From Pseudomonas taeanensis MS-3 (GTDB lineage: Bacteria > Pseudomonadota > Gammaproteobacteria > Pseudomonadales > Pseudomonadaceae), in the NCBI RefSeq assembly GCF_000498575.2, contig NZ_AWSQ01000009.1, positions 62,001-126,000 of the forward strand: a stretch of 64,000 nucleotides of DNA. Direction: 5' to 3'. A program made the translations under genes and the position numbers. Of the stretch, positions 34,044 through 42,096 are shown piece by piece. The notes under the pieces were generated by a model, which worked only from the letters and a program-made list of their open reading frames with translations, did no database searches and had not been told where the DNA came from. Each line of letters opens with the position of its first letter. Within the stretch, counting starts at the first letter, position 1.

Positions 34044-34699
34044 GCGAATTGGCCTTCAGCGCCGAGGAGCGTGCTGCGGTCTATCGCGCCATGGCCGAGC
34101 GCCGCGACATGCGCCACTTCAGTGGCGGCGAGGTGGCGCCGGAGCTGTTGGCGCGTCTGCTGGAGGCGGCGCACCAGGCGCCCAGCGTCGGCCTGATGCA
34201 GCCCTGGCGGTTCATCCGCATCGCTCGCCCGGCGCTACGCGAAGCGATCCACGGCTTGGTGGAGGAGGAGCGCCAGCGTACAGCCGAGGTCCTGGGCGAG
34301 CGCAGCGACGAATTCATGCAACTCAAGGTCGAGGGTATCCGCGATTGCGCCGAGCTGCTGGTGGTGGCTTTGATGGAGGGGCGCGAGGCGCATGTATTCG
34401 GTCGCCGCACCCTGCCGGAAATGGACCTGGCGTCGATGGCCTGCGCCATTCAGAATCTCTGGCTGGCCGCGCGCGCCGAGGGCCTGGGCCTGGGTTGGGT
34501 GTCCTTGTTCGAGCCGCAAGCGCTGGCCGAGCTGCTGGCCATGCCGCCTGGCAGCAAGCCGCTGGCTGTGCTCTGTCTGGGGCCGGTCGAAGCCTTCTAC
34601 GACGCGCCGATGCTGGTGCAGCAAGGCTGGGCCGAGCCGCGTGCGCTGAGCGAGTTGGTATTTCAGGATCAATGGGGAGTCAAGGCGTGCTCAGAGTAG
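34040..34699 (+). CDS. bluB: 5,6-dimethylbenzimidazole synthase BluB
   Basis: A 219-residue flavin enzyme of the nitroreductase fold that cuts up FMNH2 to make the lower-ligand base DMB. Recognisable stretches are RRDMRHFSGGEVAPE near residue 20, QAPSVGLMQPWRFI near residue 50 and LGLGWVSLFEP near residue 150. It overlaps the cobB stop by four bases. Its presence indicates that DMB can be made without an outside source under oxygen. Confidence 0.92.
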   Translation: MSELAFSAEERAAVYRAMAERRDMRHFSGGEVAPELLARLLEAAHQAPSVGLMQPWRFIRIARPALREAIHGLVEEERQRTAEVLGERSDEFMQLKVEGIRDCAELLVVALMEGREAHVFGRRTLPEMDLASMACAIQNLWLAARAEGLGLGWVSLFEPQALAELLAMPPGSKPLAVLCLGPVEAFYDAPMLVQQGWAEPRALSELVFQDQWGVKACSE

Positions 34700-34724
34700 A
34701 AAGCGGCTGTTGGCAGGTTCAGCC

Positions 34725-35633
34725 ATGAGCCTGTTACTCAGCACCCTGGCAGGTGTCAGCCTGGACGCGGTTCTGGGCGAGTCCAAGGGCTGGCACCCGC
34801 TGGTGGCCTTCGGTCGGCTGGCCGAGCGCATCGAACAACGGTTAAACCCGGCCGGGCGCGGCTGGCGCAGCCATGGCGTCACAGCCTGGTGCCTGGCGGT
34901 GTTGCCGCTGACCTTGCTGGTCGGGTTGCTGGCGCAGGTATCGGCGTTTGGCTGGGCGGTGGAAATCCTCGCCCTGTATGCCGCCCTCGGCCTGAAGAGC
35001 CTCGGCGAGCATGCGCTGCCAGTGGCCCAGGCCCTGCGCCTGGGCGACCTGGCGCTGGCGCGTGAGCGGGTCGGCTATATGGTCAGCCGCAATACCGCTG
35101 CGCTGGATGCCAGCGGTGTGGCCCGCGCTGGCAGCGAGTCGGTGCTGGAAAACGGTTCGGATGCGGTGTTCGCCGCGCTGATCTGGTTCCTCGTCGCCGG
35201 CGCGCCGGGCGTGGTGCTGTATCGCCTGAGCAACACCCTGGACGCCATGTGGGGCTATCGCAATCCACGCTTCGAACGCTTCGGCTGGGCTGCGGCGAAG
35301 ATCGACGATGGGCTCAATTACATTCCCGCACGCCTGGTGGCCCTGACCTATGCGCTGCTCGGCAGAACGGCCCTGGCGCTACGCTGCTGGCAGCGCCAGG
35401 CGCCACAGTGGGACAGCCCCAACGCCGGCCCGGTGATGGCAGCTGGCGCCGGTGCCCTGGGCGTCAGCCTGGGCGGCGCGGCGGAGTATCACGGCGAGCT
35501 GCATCAACGTCCGCAGCTGGGCGAAGGGCGGCCCGCCCAGGCGCGGGATATCGAGCGGGCGCTGAATCTGGTGTACGGCGGTGTGCTGCTATGGCTGGCG
35601 CTGTTACTGTTGTGGACGCTGTTCGGTGCTTGA
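34725..35633 (+). CDS. cobD: Adenosylcobinamide-phosphate synthase CobD/CbiB
   Basis: A 302-residue integral membrane protein that attaches the aminopropanol arm to the corrin ring. Several hydrophobic segments and the conserved ESVLENGSDAVFAALIW and NTLDAMWGYRN motifs are visible. The ATG at 34725 starts MSLLLSTLAGVSLD; a start 15 bases earlier is less likely. The next gene starts inside its last codons. Confidence 0.93.
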   Translation: MSLLLSTLAGVSLDAVLGESKGWHPLVAFGRLAERIEQRLNPAGRGWRSHGVTAWCLAVLPLTLLVGLLAQVSAFGWAVEILALYAALGLKSLGEHALPVAQALRLGDLALARERVGYMVSRNTAALDASGVARAGSESVLENGSDAVFAALIWFLVAGAPGVVLYRLSNTLDAMWGYRNPRFERFGWAAAKIDDGLNYIPARLVALTYALLGRTALALRCWQRQAPQWDSPNAGPVMAAGAGALGVSLGGAAEYHGELHQRPQLGEGRPAQARDIERALNLVYGGVLLWLALLLLWTLFGA

Positions 35634-36618
35634 GCATGGCGGCCGGCTGCGTGCGGCGGCGCAGCGCTATGGCATTGCTCTGGACGACTGGCTGGACCTG
35701 TCCACCGGCATCGCGCCTTACGCTTGGCCGCTGCCGGCTATTCCGTCGACGGCCTGGACCCGGCTGCCAGAGCTGGATGATGGCCTGGAAGCAGCGGCGC
35801 GTGACTATTACGGCGTTCCCGCCTTGTTGCCGGTAGCTGGTTCGCAGGCGGCGATCCAGGCATTGCCGCGCCTGCGCAGTCGCTCGCGGGTCGGCATCGT
35901 CTCGCCGGCCTACGCCGAACATGCCGCGGCGTGGCGGCGCGAGGGGCATGCGCTGCATGAGATCGACGCGGCGAGCATCGACGCCAGCCTGGGGCAACTG
36001 GATGTGCTGCTGCTGATCAATCCGAACAACCCGAGCGGGCAGCGCTTCACGCCTGAGCAACTGCTGGCCTGGCATGCCCAGTTGGCCGCGCGTGATGGCT
36101 GGCTGCTGGTCGATGAGGCGTTTATCGACTGCACGCCGCAGCACAGCCTGGCGAGGTACGGCGAGCTGCCGGGACTGATCGTGCTGCGCTCGTTCGGCAA
36201 GTTCTTCGGTCTGGCCGGCATCCGCCTGGGTTTCGTCCTGGCCGAGCAGGTGCTGCTGGATCGGCTCGACGAGCTGCTCGGTCCCTGGACGGTCAGTGGC
36301 CCGGCTCGGGCGGTGGCCACGGCGCTGTTACGCGATGGCTCCGGCCAGCAGGCGCAGCGCCAGCGCTTGCTGGCCGATGGCGAACGGCTGCTCGAGTTGT
36401 TGCGTAGCCATTCCCTGGTGCCCACTGGTGGCTGCGCCCTGTTTCAGTGGCTGGCCAGCCCGCAGGCGGCCGAGCTGCATGAGTTTCTCGCTGGCCAGGG
36501 CATCCTCACCCGGCTGTTCGCCAGCCCGCCCAGCCTGCGTTTCGGCCTGCCCGCCGACCAACCGGGTTGGGCGCGGCTAGAGCAGGCGTTACACGCATTC
36601 AAGGAGCAATCTGCATGA
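35626..36618 (+). CDS. cobC: Threonine-phosphate decarboxylase
   Basis: A 330-residue PLP enzyme of the aminotransferase class that makes aminopropanol phosphate for the nucleotide loop. Motifs are LLINPNNPSGQ near residue 122 and the PLP-lysine stretch RSFGKFFGLAGIRLGF near residue 188. I choose the GTG at 35626 (VLEHGGRLRAAAQRYG), which overlaps the cobD stop; the upstream ATG at 35581 would add 15 residues read out of frame from cobD. Confidence 0.9.
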   Translation: MLEHGGRLRAAAQRYGIALDDWLDLSTGIAPYAWPLPAIPSTAWTRLPELDDGLEAAARDYYGVPALLPVAGSQAAIQALPRLRSRSRVGIVSPAYAEHAAAWRREGHALHEIDAASIDASLGQLDVLLLINPNNPSGQRFTPEQLLAWHAQLAARDGWLLVDEAFIDCTPQHSLARYGELPGLIVLRSFGKFFGLAGIRLGFVLAEQVLLDRLDELLGPWTVSGPARAVATALLRDGSGQQAQRQRLLADGERLLELLRSHSLVPTGGCALFQWLASPQAAELHEFLAGQGILTRLFASPPSLRFGLPADQPGWARLEQALHAFKEQSA

Positions 36619-38063
36619 CCACCCTGATGGTGCAAGGCACCACTTCCGACGCCGGCAAGAGCACCCTGGTGACCGCGCTGTGCCGCTGGCTCAAGCGTCA
36701 GGGCGTGGCGGTGGTGCCGTTCAAGCCGCAGAACATGGCGCTGAACAGCGCGGTGACCGCCGACGGCGGCGAGATCGGCCGCGCCCAGGCGGTGCAGGCC
36801 CAGGCCGCCGGGCTTGCGCCGCATACGGACATGAACCCGGTGCTGCTCAAGCCCAATAACGACATCGGTGCCCAGGTGATCATCCATGGCCGCGCCCTGA
36901 CCAGCATGGATGCGCTGGCCTACCACGACTACAAGAAGGTGGCGATGAACGCGGTGCTGGAGTCGCACCAACGTCTGATCGCCGCCTATCCGGTGGTGAT
37001 GGTGGAAGGCGCCGGCTCGCCGGCGGAGATCAACTTGCGCGCAGGGGACATTGCCAATATGGGCTTCGCTGAGGCGGTGGACTGCCCGGTGATCCTGATC
37101 GCCGATATCGACAAGGGCGGGGTGTTCGCTCATCTGGTAGGCACCCTGGCACTGCTCTCGAAGAGCGAGCAGGCGCGGGTCCAGGGCTTCGTGATCAACC
37201 GTTTTCGCGGCGACATTGCGCTACTGCAACCAGGCCTGGACTGGCTGGAACAGCGCACCGGAAAACCGGTATTGGGCGTACTGCCCTACCTGATGGATTT
37301 TCACCTGGAAGCCGAGGACGCCATCGATACCCGGCAAGCCGTCAAGGCAGCCGAGACGCTCAAGGTGGTGGTGCCGGTGCTGCCGCGCATCAGCAACCAC
37401 ACCGACTTCGACCCGTTGCGCCTGCATCCACAGGTCGAGCTGTGCTTCGTCGGCCCCGGCCAGGCGATACCGCCTGCCGACCTGATCATCCTGCCCGGCT
37501 CGAAAAGCGTGCGCGCCGACCTGGCCTTTCTGCGTGAGCAGGGCTGGGATACGGCTATCGACAAGCACCTGCGCTACGGCGGCAAGCTGCTGGGCATCTG
37601 CGGCGGTTTGCAGATGCTCGGCCAGTTGATCGACGATCCCCATGGTCTGGAAGGGCCGGCCGGGAGCAGCTCAGGCCTCGGCCTGTTGGCGTTCGATACC
37701 GTGCTGGAGGCGCAGAAGCAGCTGCGCAATGTGCGTGGCCGTCTGTGCCTGGAGAATGCCGAAGTCAGCGGTTATGAGATCCACGCCGGAGTCAGTACGG
37801 GTGAGGGCTTGAATGGTGCCGTGCGCCTGGACGATGGCCGCGCCGATGGTGGCGTCAGCGCCGATGGCCAGATACTCGGCACCTACCTGCACGGTCTGTT
37901 CGAGTCGAGTCCGGCCTGCGCCGCACTGCTGCGCTGGGCCGGGTTGCGCGAGGTGCAGGCGGTGGATTACCACGCCCTGCGCGAACGCGACATCGAGCGC
38001 CTGGCCGATCTGGTCGAGCAGCATCTGGATACGCAGAAACTGCGCGAATTGTGCGGTGTGTAA
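36615..38063 (+). CDS. cobQ: Cobyric acid synthase
   Basis: A 482-residue amidotransferase that amidates the b, d, e and g side chains. The N-terminal P-loop GTTSDAGKSTLVTALCRWL and the C-terminal glutaminase Cys in GICGGLQMLG with GYEIHAG are clear. The ATG overlaps the cobC stop by four bases. A REP region follows. Confidence 0.95.
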   Translation: MTTLMVQGTTSDAGKSTLVTALCRWLKRQGVAVVPFKPQNMALNSAVTADGGEIGRAQAVQAQAAGLAPHTDMNPVLLKPNNDIGAQVIIHGRALTSMDALAYHDYKKVAMNAVLESHQRLIAAYPVVMVEGAGSPAEINLRAGDIANMGFAEAVDCPVILIADIDKGGVFAHLVGTLALLSKSEQARVQGFVINRFRGDIALLQPGLDWLEQRTGKPVLGVLPYLMDFHLEAEDAIDTRQAVKAAETLKVVVPVLPRISNHTDFDPLRLHPQVELCFVGPGQAIPPADLIILPGSKSVRADLAFLREQGWDTAIDKHLRYGGKLLGICGGLQMLGQLIDDPHGLEGPAGSSSGLGLLAFDTVLEAQKQLRNVRGRLCLENAEVSGYEIHAGVSTGEGLNGAVRLDDGRADGGVSADGQILGTYLHGLFESSPACAALLRWAGLREVQAVDYHALRERDIERLADLVEQHLDTQKLRELCGV

Positions 38064-38065
38064 TC

Positions 38066-38230
38066 GTAGCCCGGATGAAATTTTGGGGCTCTATTCACGG
38101 CCTTCCCGGATTGCAGCCGGGCGACGGGTTGGCGTAGGAACGGATAGACAGAGCCCTGCTTTGGTAGGAGCCAGCTTGCTGGCGATCAGATATTGCGCAG
38201 AAGCATCGACGGATAGCGTGCGTTGTGCAA
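38066..38230. repeat. REP-like elements between cobQ and cobU
   Basis: 38066-38125 is a degraded family-A hairpin (GTAGCCCGGATGAAATT ... GGATTGCAGCCGGGC). From 38163, GTAGGAGCCAGCTTGCTGG begins a single-arm copy of the element seen at 38814-38892, without its return arm. Confidence 0.7.
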
Positions 38231-38256
38231 TCGCTGCAAAGACAAGAGTGAATAAC

Positions 38257-38778
38257 ATGCTTGAACTGATCCTCGGCGGTGCCCGTTCCGGCAAGAGCCG
38301 TCTGGCCGAGAAACTGGCCGCCGACAGCGCTTTGCCGGTGACCTACATCGCCACCAGCCAGGCGCTGGATGGCGAGATGAATGCGCGCATCCAGCACCAC
38401 CGCGAACGGCGCCCGGCGCATTGGGGGCTGGTGGAGGAGCCGCTGGAACTGGCACGGGTGCTGCGCGAGCACGCGGCGCAGGGCAAGTGCCTGCTGGTCG
38501 ATTGCCTGACCCTGTGGCTGACCAACCTGCTGATGCTGGACGACCCGGCACGCCTCAGCGCCGAGCGCGAGGCGCTGTTGGCGTGTCTGGACGAGCTGCC
38601 GGGGCGAATCATGCTGGTGAGTAACGAGACCGGTCTGGGCGTGGTGCCGCTGGGCGAACTGACCCGCCGCTATGTCGACGAAGCCGGCTGGTTGCATCAG
38701 GCCTTGGCAGAGCGTTGCCAACGGGTGATTTTTACGGTGGCTGGGTTGCCGATGGTCTTGAAAGGAGAGGCGCTATGA
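38257..38778 (+). CDS. cobU: Adenosylcobinamide kinase / guanylyltransferase
   Basis: A 173-residue bifunctional enzyme that phosphorylates adenosylcobinamide and transfers GMP. The P-loop GGARSGKSRLAEKLA is at residues 6-20, with the GMP-acceptor region HHRERRPAHW and VSNETGLGVVP. Its TGA overlaps an ATG (38775) that begins a relic copy of the cobT start; the working cobT start now lies 183 bases further on. Confidence 0.94.
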   Translation: MLELILGGARSGKSRLAEKLAADSALPVTYIATSQALDGEMNARIQHHRERRPAHWGLVEEPLELARVLREHAAQGKCLLVDCLTLWLTNLLMLDDPARLSAEREALLACLDELPGRIMLVSNETGLGVVPLGELTRRYVDEAGWLHQALAERCQRVIFTVAGLPMVLKGEAL

Positions 38779-38784
38779 ATCACC
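38759..38784 (+). repeat. First copy of a duplicated cobU/cobT junction
   Basis: The 26 bases from TGAAAGGAGAGGCGCTATG to the sixth base after the ATG recur exactly at 38945-38970. Beyond the exact part, further bases match with a few changes (CTGTGCTGGC against CCGTGGTGGC). This copy contains the cobU stop overlapping an ATG, the expected ancestral cobU/cobT overlap. The frame from 38775 stops after 30 codons at 38867. Confidence 0.9.
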
Positions 38785-38813
38785 TGTGCTGGCAAACCGC
38801 TCGCTCAGCCTTT

Positions 38814-38892
38814 GTAGGAGCCAGCTTGCTGGCGATCCAGGCTTATGCAAATGCATCGTCGGTGTGACGAACCACAGCAAGCTGGCGCCTAC
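38814..38892. repeat. REP-like hairpin, family B, inside the duplicated junction
   Basis: Arms GTAGGAGCCAGCTTGCTG and CAGCAAGCTGGCGCCTAC form an imperfect stem around about 43 bases. The element lies between the two copies of the cobU/cobT junction. Confidence 0.85.
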
Positions 38893-38944
38893 GGGTTCGT
38901 TGCTGGGCTTAATCGCCTCAGGGAACCTAACTGACAAGCGTGAC

Positions 38945-38970
38945 TGAAAGGAGAGGCGCTATGAATCACC
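38945..38970 (+). repeat. Second copy of the duplicated cobU/cobT junction
   Basis: Exact repeat of 38759-38784. It holds the AAAGGAGAGG ribosome site and the working ATG of cobT at 38961. Confidence 0.9.
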
Positions 38971-40016
38971 CGTGGTGGCTGGCCGGTGCCCAGCCGGTGG
39001 ATCAGCAGATGCAGGCCAAGGCCGTGGCGCGTCAGCAACAACTGACCAAGCCTTCCGGCTCGCTCGGCCAGCTGGAGCAACTGGCGATCCAGTTGGCCGG
39101 CCTGCAAGGCCGTGAGCGGCCGGGTATCGAACGGCTGTGGATCAGCATCTTCGCCGCCGACCATGGAGTGGTCGCCGAGGGCGTGTCGGCTTTCCCGCAG
39201 GCCGTCACCGGGCAGATGCTGGCCAACTTCGTCGGCGGCGGCGCGGCGATCAGCGTGCTGGCGCGGCAACTGGGCGCCAGCCTGGAGGTAATCGACCTCG
39301 GCATCGCGCTGCCCACGCCGCCGCTGCCGGGTGTGCGCAGGGTGCAGATCGGCGCCGGCACGCAAAACTTCGCCCGTGGTCCTGCGATGAGCCCGGACCA
39401 GGCCAGCGCGGCCTTGCAGGCTGGGCGCGACAGCGTGCTGCGCGCCCAGCAGGCCGGTAGCGAACTGTTTATCGGCGGCGAGATGGGCATAGGCAACAGC
39501 ACCGCCGCCAGCGCCCTGGCCTGCGCCCTGTTGAACCAGTCGGCGACCGCCCTGGTCGGCCCCGGTACCGGGCTGGATGCCGCCGGCGTGGCGCACAAGG
39601 CGGCGGTGATCGAGCGTGCCCTGGCCCTGCACGGCGCCGCGCTGCATGACCCTTTGCTGGCGCTGGAACGGCTCGGTGGTTTCGAGATCGCCGCCCTGGT
39701 CGGCGCCTACCTGGCCTGTGCTCAGCAGGGGCTGCCGGCGCTGGTCGACGGCTTTATCTGCAGCGTCGCGGCACTGGCCGCGGTGCGTCTGAATCCGAGC
39801 TGCCGGGAGTGGCTGCTGTTCGCCCATCAGGGCGCCGAGCCGGGCCACCAGTTGGTGCTTCAGGCCTTGGCGGCCGAGCCGCTGTTGCACCTGGGTCTGC
39901 GCCTGGGCGAGGGCAGTGGTGCGGCCCTGGCGGTGCCACTGTTGCAGCTGGCGTGCCGGCTGCATAACGAGATGGCCACCTTCGCCGAGGCTGCTGTGGC
40001 CGAGCGTCCGGTATGA
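38961..40016 (+). CDS. cobT: Nicotinate-nucleotide-DMB phosphoribosyltransferase
   Basis: A 351-residue enzyme that makes alpha-ribazole phosphate from DMB. Motifs are FAADHGVVAEGVSAFPQAVT near residue 68, GEMGIGNSTAASA near residue 173 and GPGTGLDAAGVAHK. AAAGGAGAGG precedes the ATG at 38961. Its stop overlaps the next gene by four bases. Confidence 0.94.
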   Translation: MNHPWWLAGAQPVDQQMQAKAVARQQQLTKPSGSLGQLEQLAIQLAGLQGRERPGIERLWISIFAADHGVVAEGVSAFPQAVTGQMLANFVGGGAAISVLARQLGASLEVIDLGIALPTPPLPGVRRVQIGAGTQNFARGPAMSPDQASAALQAGRDSVLRAQQAGSELFIGGEMGIGNSTAASALACALLNQSATALVGPGTGLDAAGVAHKAAVIERALALHGAALHDPLLALERLGGFEIAALVGAYLACAQQGLPALVDGFICSVAALAAVRLNPSCREWLLFAHQGAEPGHQLVLQALAAEPLLHLGLRLGEGSGAALAVPLLQLACRLHNEMATFAEAAVAERPV

Positions 40017-40588
40017 GCCTGCATCTGGAGCTGCTGCGTCACGGCGAAACCGAGCTGGGCGGCGGCCTGCGCGGCAGCCTCGACGATGCTTTGACTGCGC
40101 AGGGCTGGGCGCAATTGCGTGGCTCGGTGGTCGAAGCCGGGTCATGGGACCGGGTGATCAGCTCACCGCTGCAACGTTGTGCGCGTTTCGCCGAGGAACT
40201 GGCCGGGCAGCACGGCGTGCCCTTGACTCTGGAGCCAGACCTGCAGGAACTGCACTTCGGCGCCTGGGAGGGGCGCAGTGCGGCCGACTTGATGCAGACC
40301 GACGCCGCAGCGCTCGGGCGATTCTGGGCCGATCCCTACGCCTTTACCCCACCCGAAGGCGAGCCGCTGCTGGCCTTCGAAACGCGGGTATTGAGCGCTG
40401 TGCATCGCCTGCATGAGCGGCATGCCGGTGAGCGCCTGCTGTTGATCACTCATGGCGGGGTCATGCGTCTGCTGCTGGCGCGGGCGCGGGGGTTGCCGTG
40501 TGCCGAACTGCTGCAGGTGCAGGTCGCTCACGCCGAACGTTTTCGCCTGCGGGTGGAGGCGGACGGCCAGTTGCTGGAGCTGGCATGA
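40013..40588 (+). CDS. cobC: Alpha-ribazole phosphatase-like histidine phosphatase
   Basis: A 191-residue phosphatase of the RHG family with the N-terminal LLRHGETELGGGLRGSLDD motif and a second catalytic His in LLITHGGVMRLLL. In this place it should remove the phosphate of alpha-ribazole phosphate or adenosylcobalamin phosphate (CobC in the Salmonella naming, distinct from the decarboxylase at 35626). Both ends overlap neighbours by four bases. Confidence 0.88.
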   Translation: MSLHLELLRHGETELGGGLRGSLDDALTAQGWAQLRGSVVEAGSWDRVISSPLQRCARFAEELAGQHGVPLTLEPDLQELHFGAWEGRSAADLMQTDAAALGRFWADPYAFTPPEGEPLLAFETRVLSAVHRLHERHAGERLLLITHGGVMRLLLARARGLPCAELLQVQVAHAERFRLRVEADGQLLELA

Positions 40589-41310
40589 CGCCGCTGCTGA
40601 TCGCCATGCAGTTTCTCACCCGCCTGCCCATCAGCCTGCCGGGGATGCCGGCAGCGCAGCAGGTCGGCCGTTCGCTGCTCTGGTACCCCGTGGTGGGGCT
40701 GCTGCTTGGCCTGCTGTTGCTCGCCCTGCAACAGTTGCTCGACGGCGCGCCGTTGCTGTTGCAAGCGGCGCTGCTGCTGGCGGTCTGGGTGGGTATCACC
40801 GGCGGCCTGCACCTGGATGGTCTGGCTGATACGGCCGATGCCTGGGTCGGCGGCTTCGGCGACCGGCAACGCACTCTTGAAATAATGAAAGACCCGCGCA
40901 GCGGACCTATTGCCGTGGTGGTGCTGGTGCTGGTGTTGCTGCTCAAGTTCGCCGCGCTGGTGGCCTTGCTGCAGGCGGGCGAGGGCGCGCTGCTGTTATT
41001 GGTGCCCTGGCTGGCGCGCGGCTTGGTGCCACTGCTGTTTCTCACCACCCCTTATGTGCGTGCCGGGGGCCTGGGTCAGGCGCTGGCCGAACACCTGCCG
41101 CGCCAGCAACTGCCCTGGCTGTTGGCAACCCATGCCGCAGCGCTGCTGCTGTTCGGCTGGGCCGGCGGGCTGGCGCTGCTGGTGGCCGGGCTGCTGTTCG
41201 TCTGGCTGCGCCAGCTGATGCTGCAACGACTCGGCGGCACCACCGGCGATACCGCCGGTGCGCTGCTGGAGTTGGTGGAGTGTGCAGTGCTGGTGGCCCT
41301 GGCGCTGTGA
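40585..41310 (+). CDS. cobS: Adenosylcobinamide-GDP ribazoletransferase (cobalamin synthase)
   Basis: A 241-residue membrane enzyme that joins the corrin and nucleotide halves. The conserved GITGGLHLDGLADTADAW motif is near residue 70, and there are about six hydrophobic segments. It is also called CobV in Pseudomonas. Its ATG overlaps the phosphatase stop; it is the last gene of the cobalamin run. Confidence 0.93.
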   Translation: MTPLLIAMQFLTRLPISLPGMPAAQQVGRSLLWYPVVGLLLGLLLLALQQLLDGAPLLLQAALLLAVWVGITGGLHLDGLADTADAWVGGFGDRQRTLEIMKDPRSGPIAVVVLVLVLLLKFAALVALLQAGEGALLLLVPWLARGLVPLLFLTTPYVRAGGLGQALAEHLPRQQLPWLLATHAAALLLFGWAGGLALLVAGLLFVWLRQLMLQRLGGTTGDTAGALLELVECAVLVALAL

Positions 41311-41375
41311 GCGGCCAGTGGCCTGGGTAGGCTGCGGCCACAACACGCCGAAGAGCCGAACCTGTTGGGGACGGT

Positions 41376-41651
41376 TAGTGTCACGACAAAGTTTAAATGC
41401 CTACAGGGATCGCGGTCTTACCCCTGTACCGCGATCCCTGTAGGGTGGGTTAGGTGCATGTTGCCGATAGCTCTGGGCCTGCAAGATCGGCAGCGCCGTA
41501 ACCCACCATCGGCGCGCGCAGGCCTATCGCCTGGTGGGTTACGCGGCGCGCCACGAGAGCGCCGCCTGAACGTTCGGAGCTTGGCGCCGCTAACCTGCGA
41601 GGCCCGACCCACCCGACAATGATCCGACATTTCATGATTGACACGACACTA
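41376..41651. mobile_element. Putative non-coding MITE-like element with imperfect terminal inverted repeats
   Basis: The 276 bases start TAGTGTCACGACAAAG and end with sequence whose reverse complement is TAGTGTCGTGTCAATC. Over the first 23 bases, 16 match. Inside are a perfect 17-base inverted repeat (41400-41444) and GTAGGGTGGGTTA/GTAACCCACC-type palindromes (41441-41568). No transposase and no clear target duplication were seen. Confidence 0.45.
41400..41444. repeat. Perfect 17-base inverted repeat
   Basis: CCTACAGGGATCGCGGT and ACCGCGATCCCTGTAGG surround an 11-base loop. It lies 90 bases after cobS, but without a T-run it is not a standard terminator. Confidence 0.8.
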
Positions 41652-42054
41652 GGCGTGATCTCGCAGTAGGTTTTTCATCCGGGCCGAGCCCGGAATTCTG
41701 TAAACGCGCCCCAGAGCTAGGTCGGCCGCATGGAGCGCTTTCGCTGCTGGGTTTCAGGGCGCTGGCAGGCGCATGCTGCTCAGCAATCCTCTGCGTGGCA
41801 GGACACTGAGGCCGATTCTGCAAGCGCCGTCGCGTTGGCGAAACACCCTAGTTTGTCGCGCCTGAAGCCGAACAACCCATATCCCAATCCTTCTGCCATG
41901 CGGGCCACGCGTATGCGTGCGGGCAGCTTTTTCCTAGCCAGCGACTACAAAAATCATAATTTCGCAAATCCCTGGCTCCGAACAAAATGCGGCCAACACC
42001 CCACAGGTAGCCGCAACAGTAGAGCGGCAATGATCGGAATCAGAGGCGGCAGCC
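41652..42054. other. Gap upstream of the monooxygenase operon, no gene supported
   Basis: About 400 bases with no convincing frame. The last 100 bases are relatively AT-rich (around 41940-42000) and probably contain the operon promoter. No regulator gene is adjacent. Confidence 0.5.
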
Positions 42055-42096
42055 ATGAGCGACCTGAATCAGAGCGCCTTGCAGAAGGACACAGGC

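Noticed and set aside
38775..38867. Thirty-codon frame starting at the cobU stop
   Set aside because: It begins like cobT for a few residues and then reads through a REP, so it is a relic, not a gene.
38889..40145. 418-codon minus-strand frame opposite cobT
   Set aside because: cobT motifs are clear on the plus strand; this is a GC-driven open frame.
41400..41444. Inverted repeat as terminator of the cob operon
   Set aside because: The stem is strong, but no T-run follows on the plus strand.
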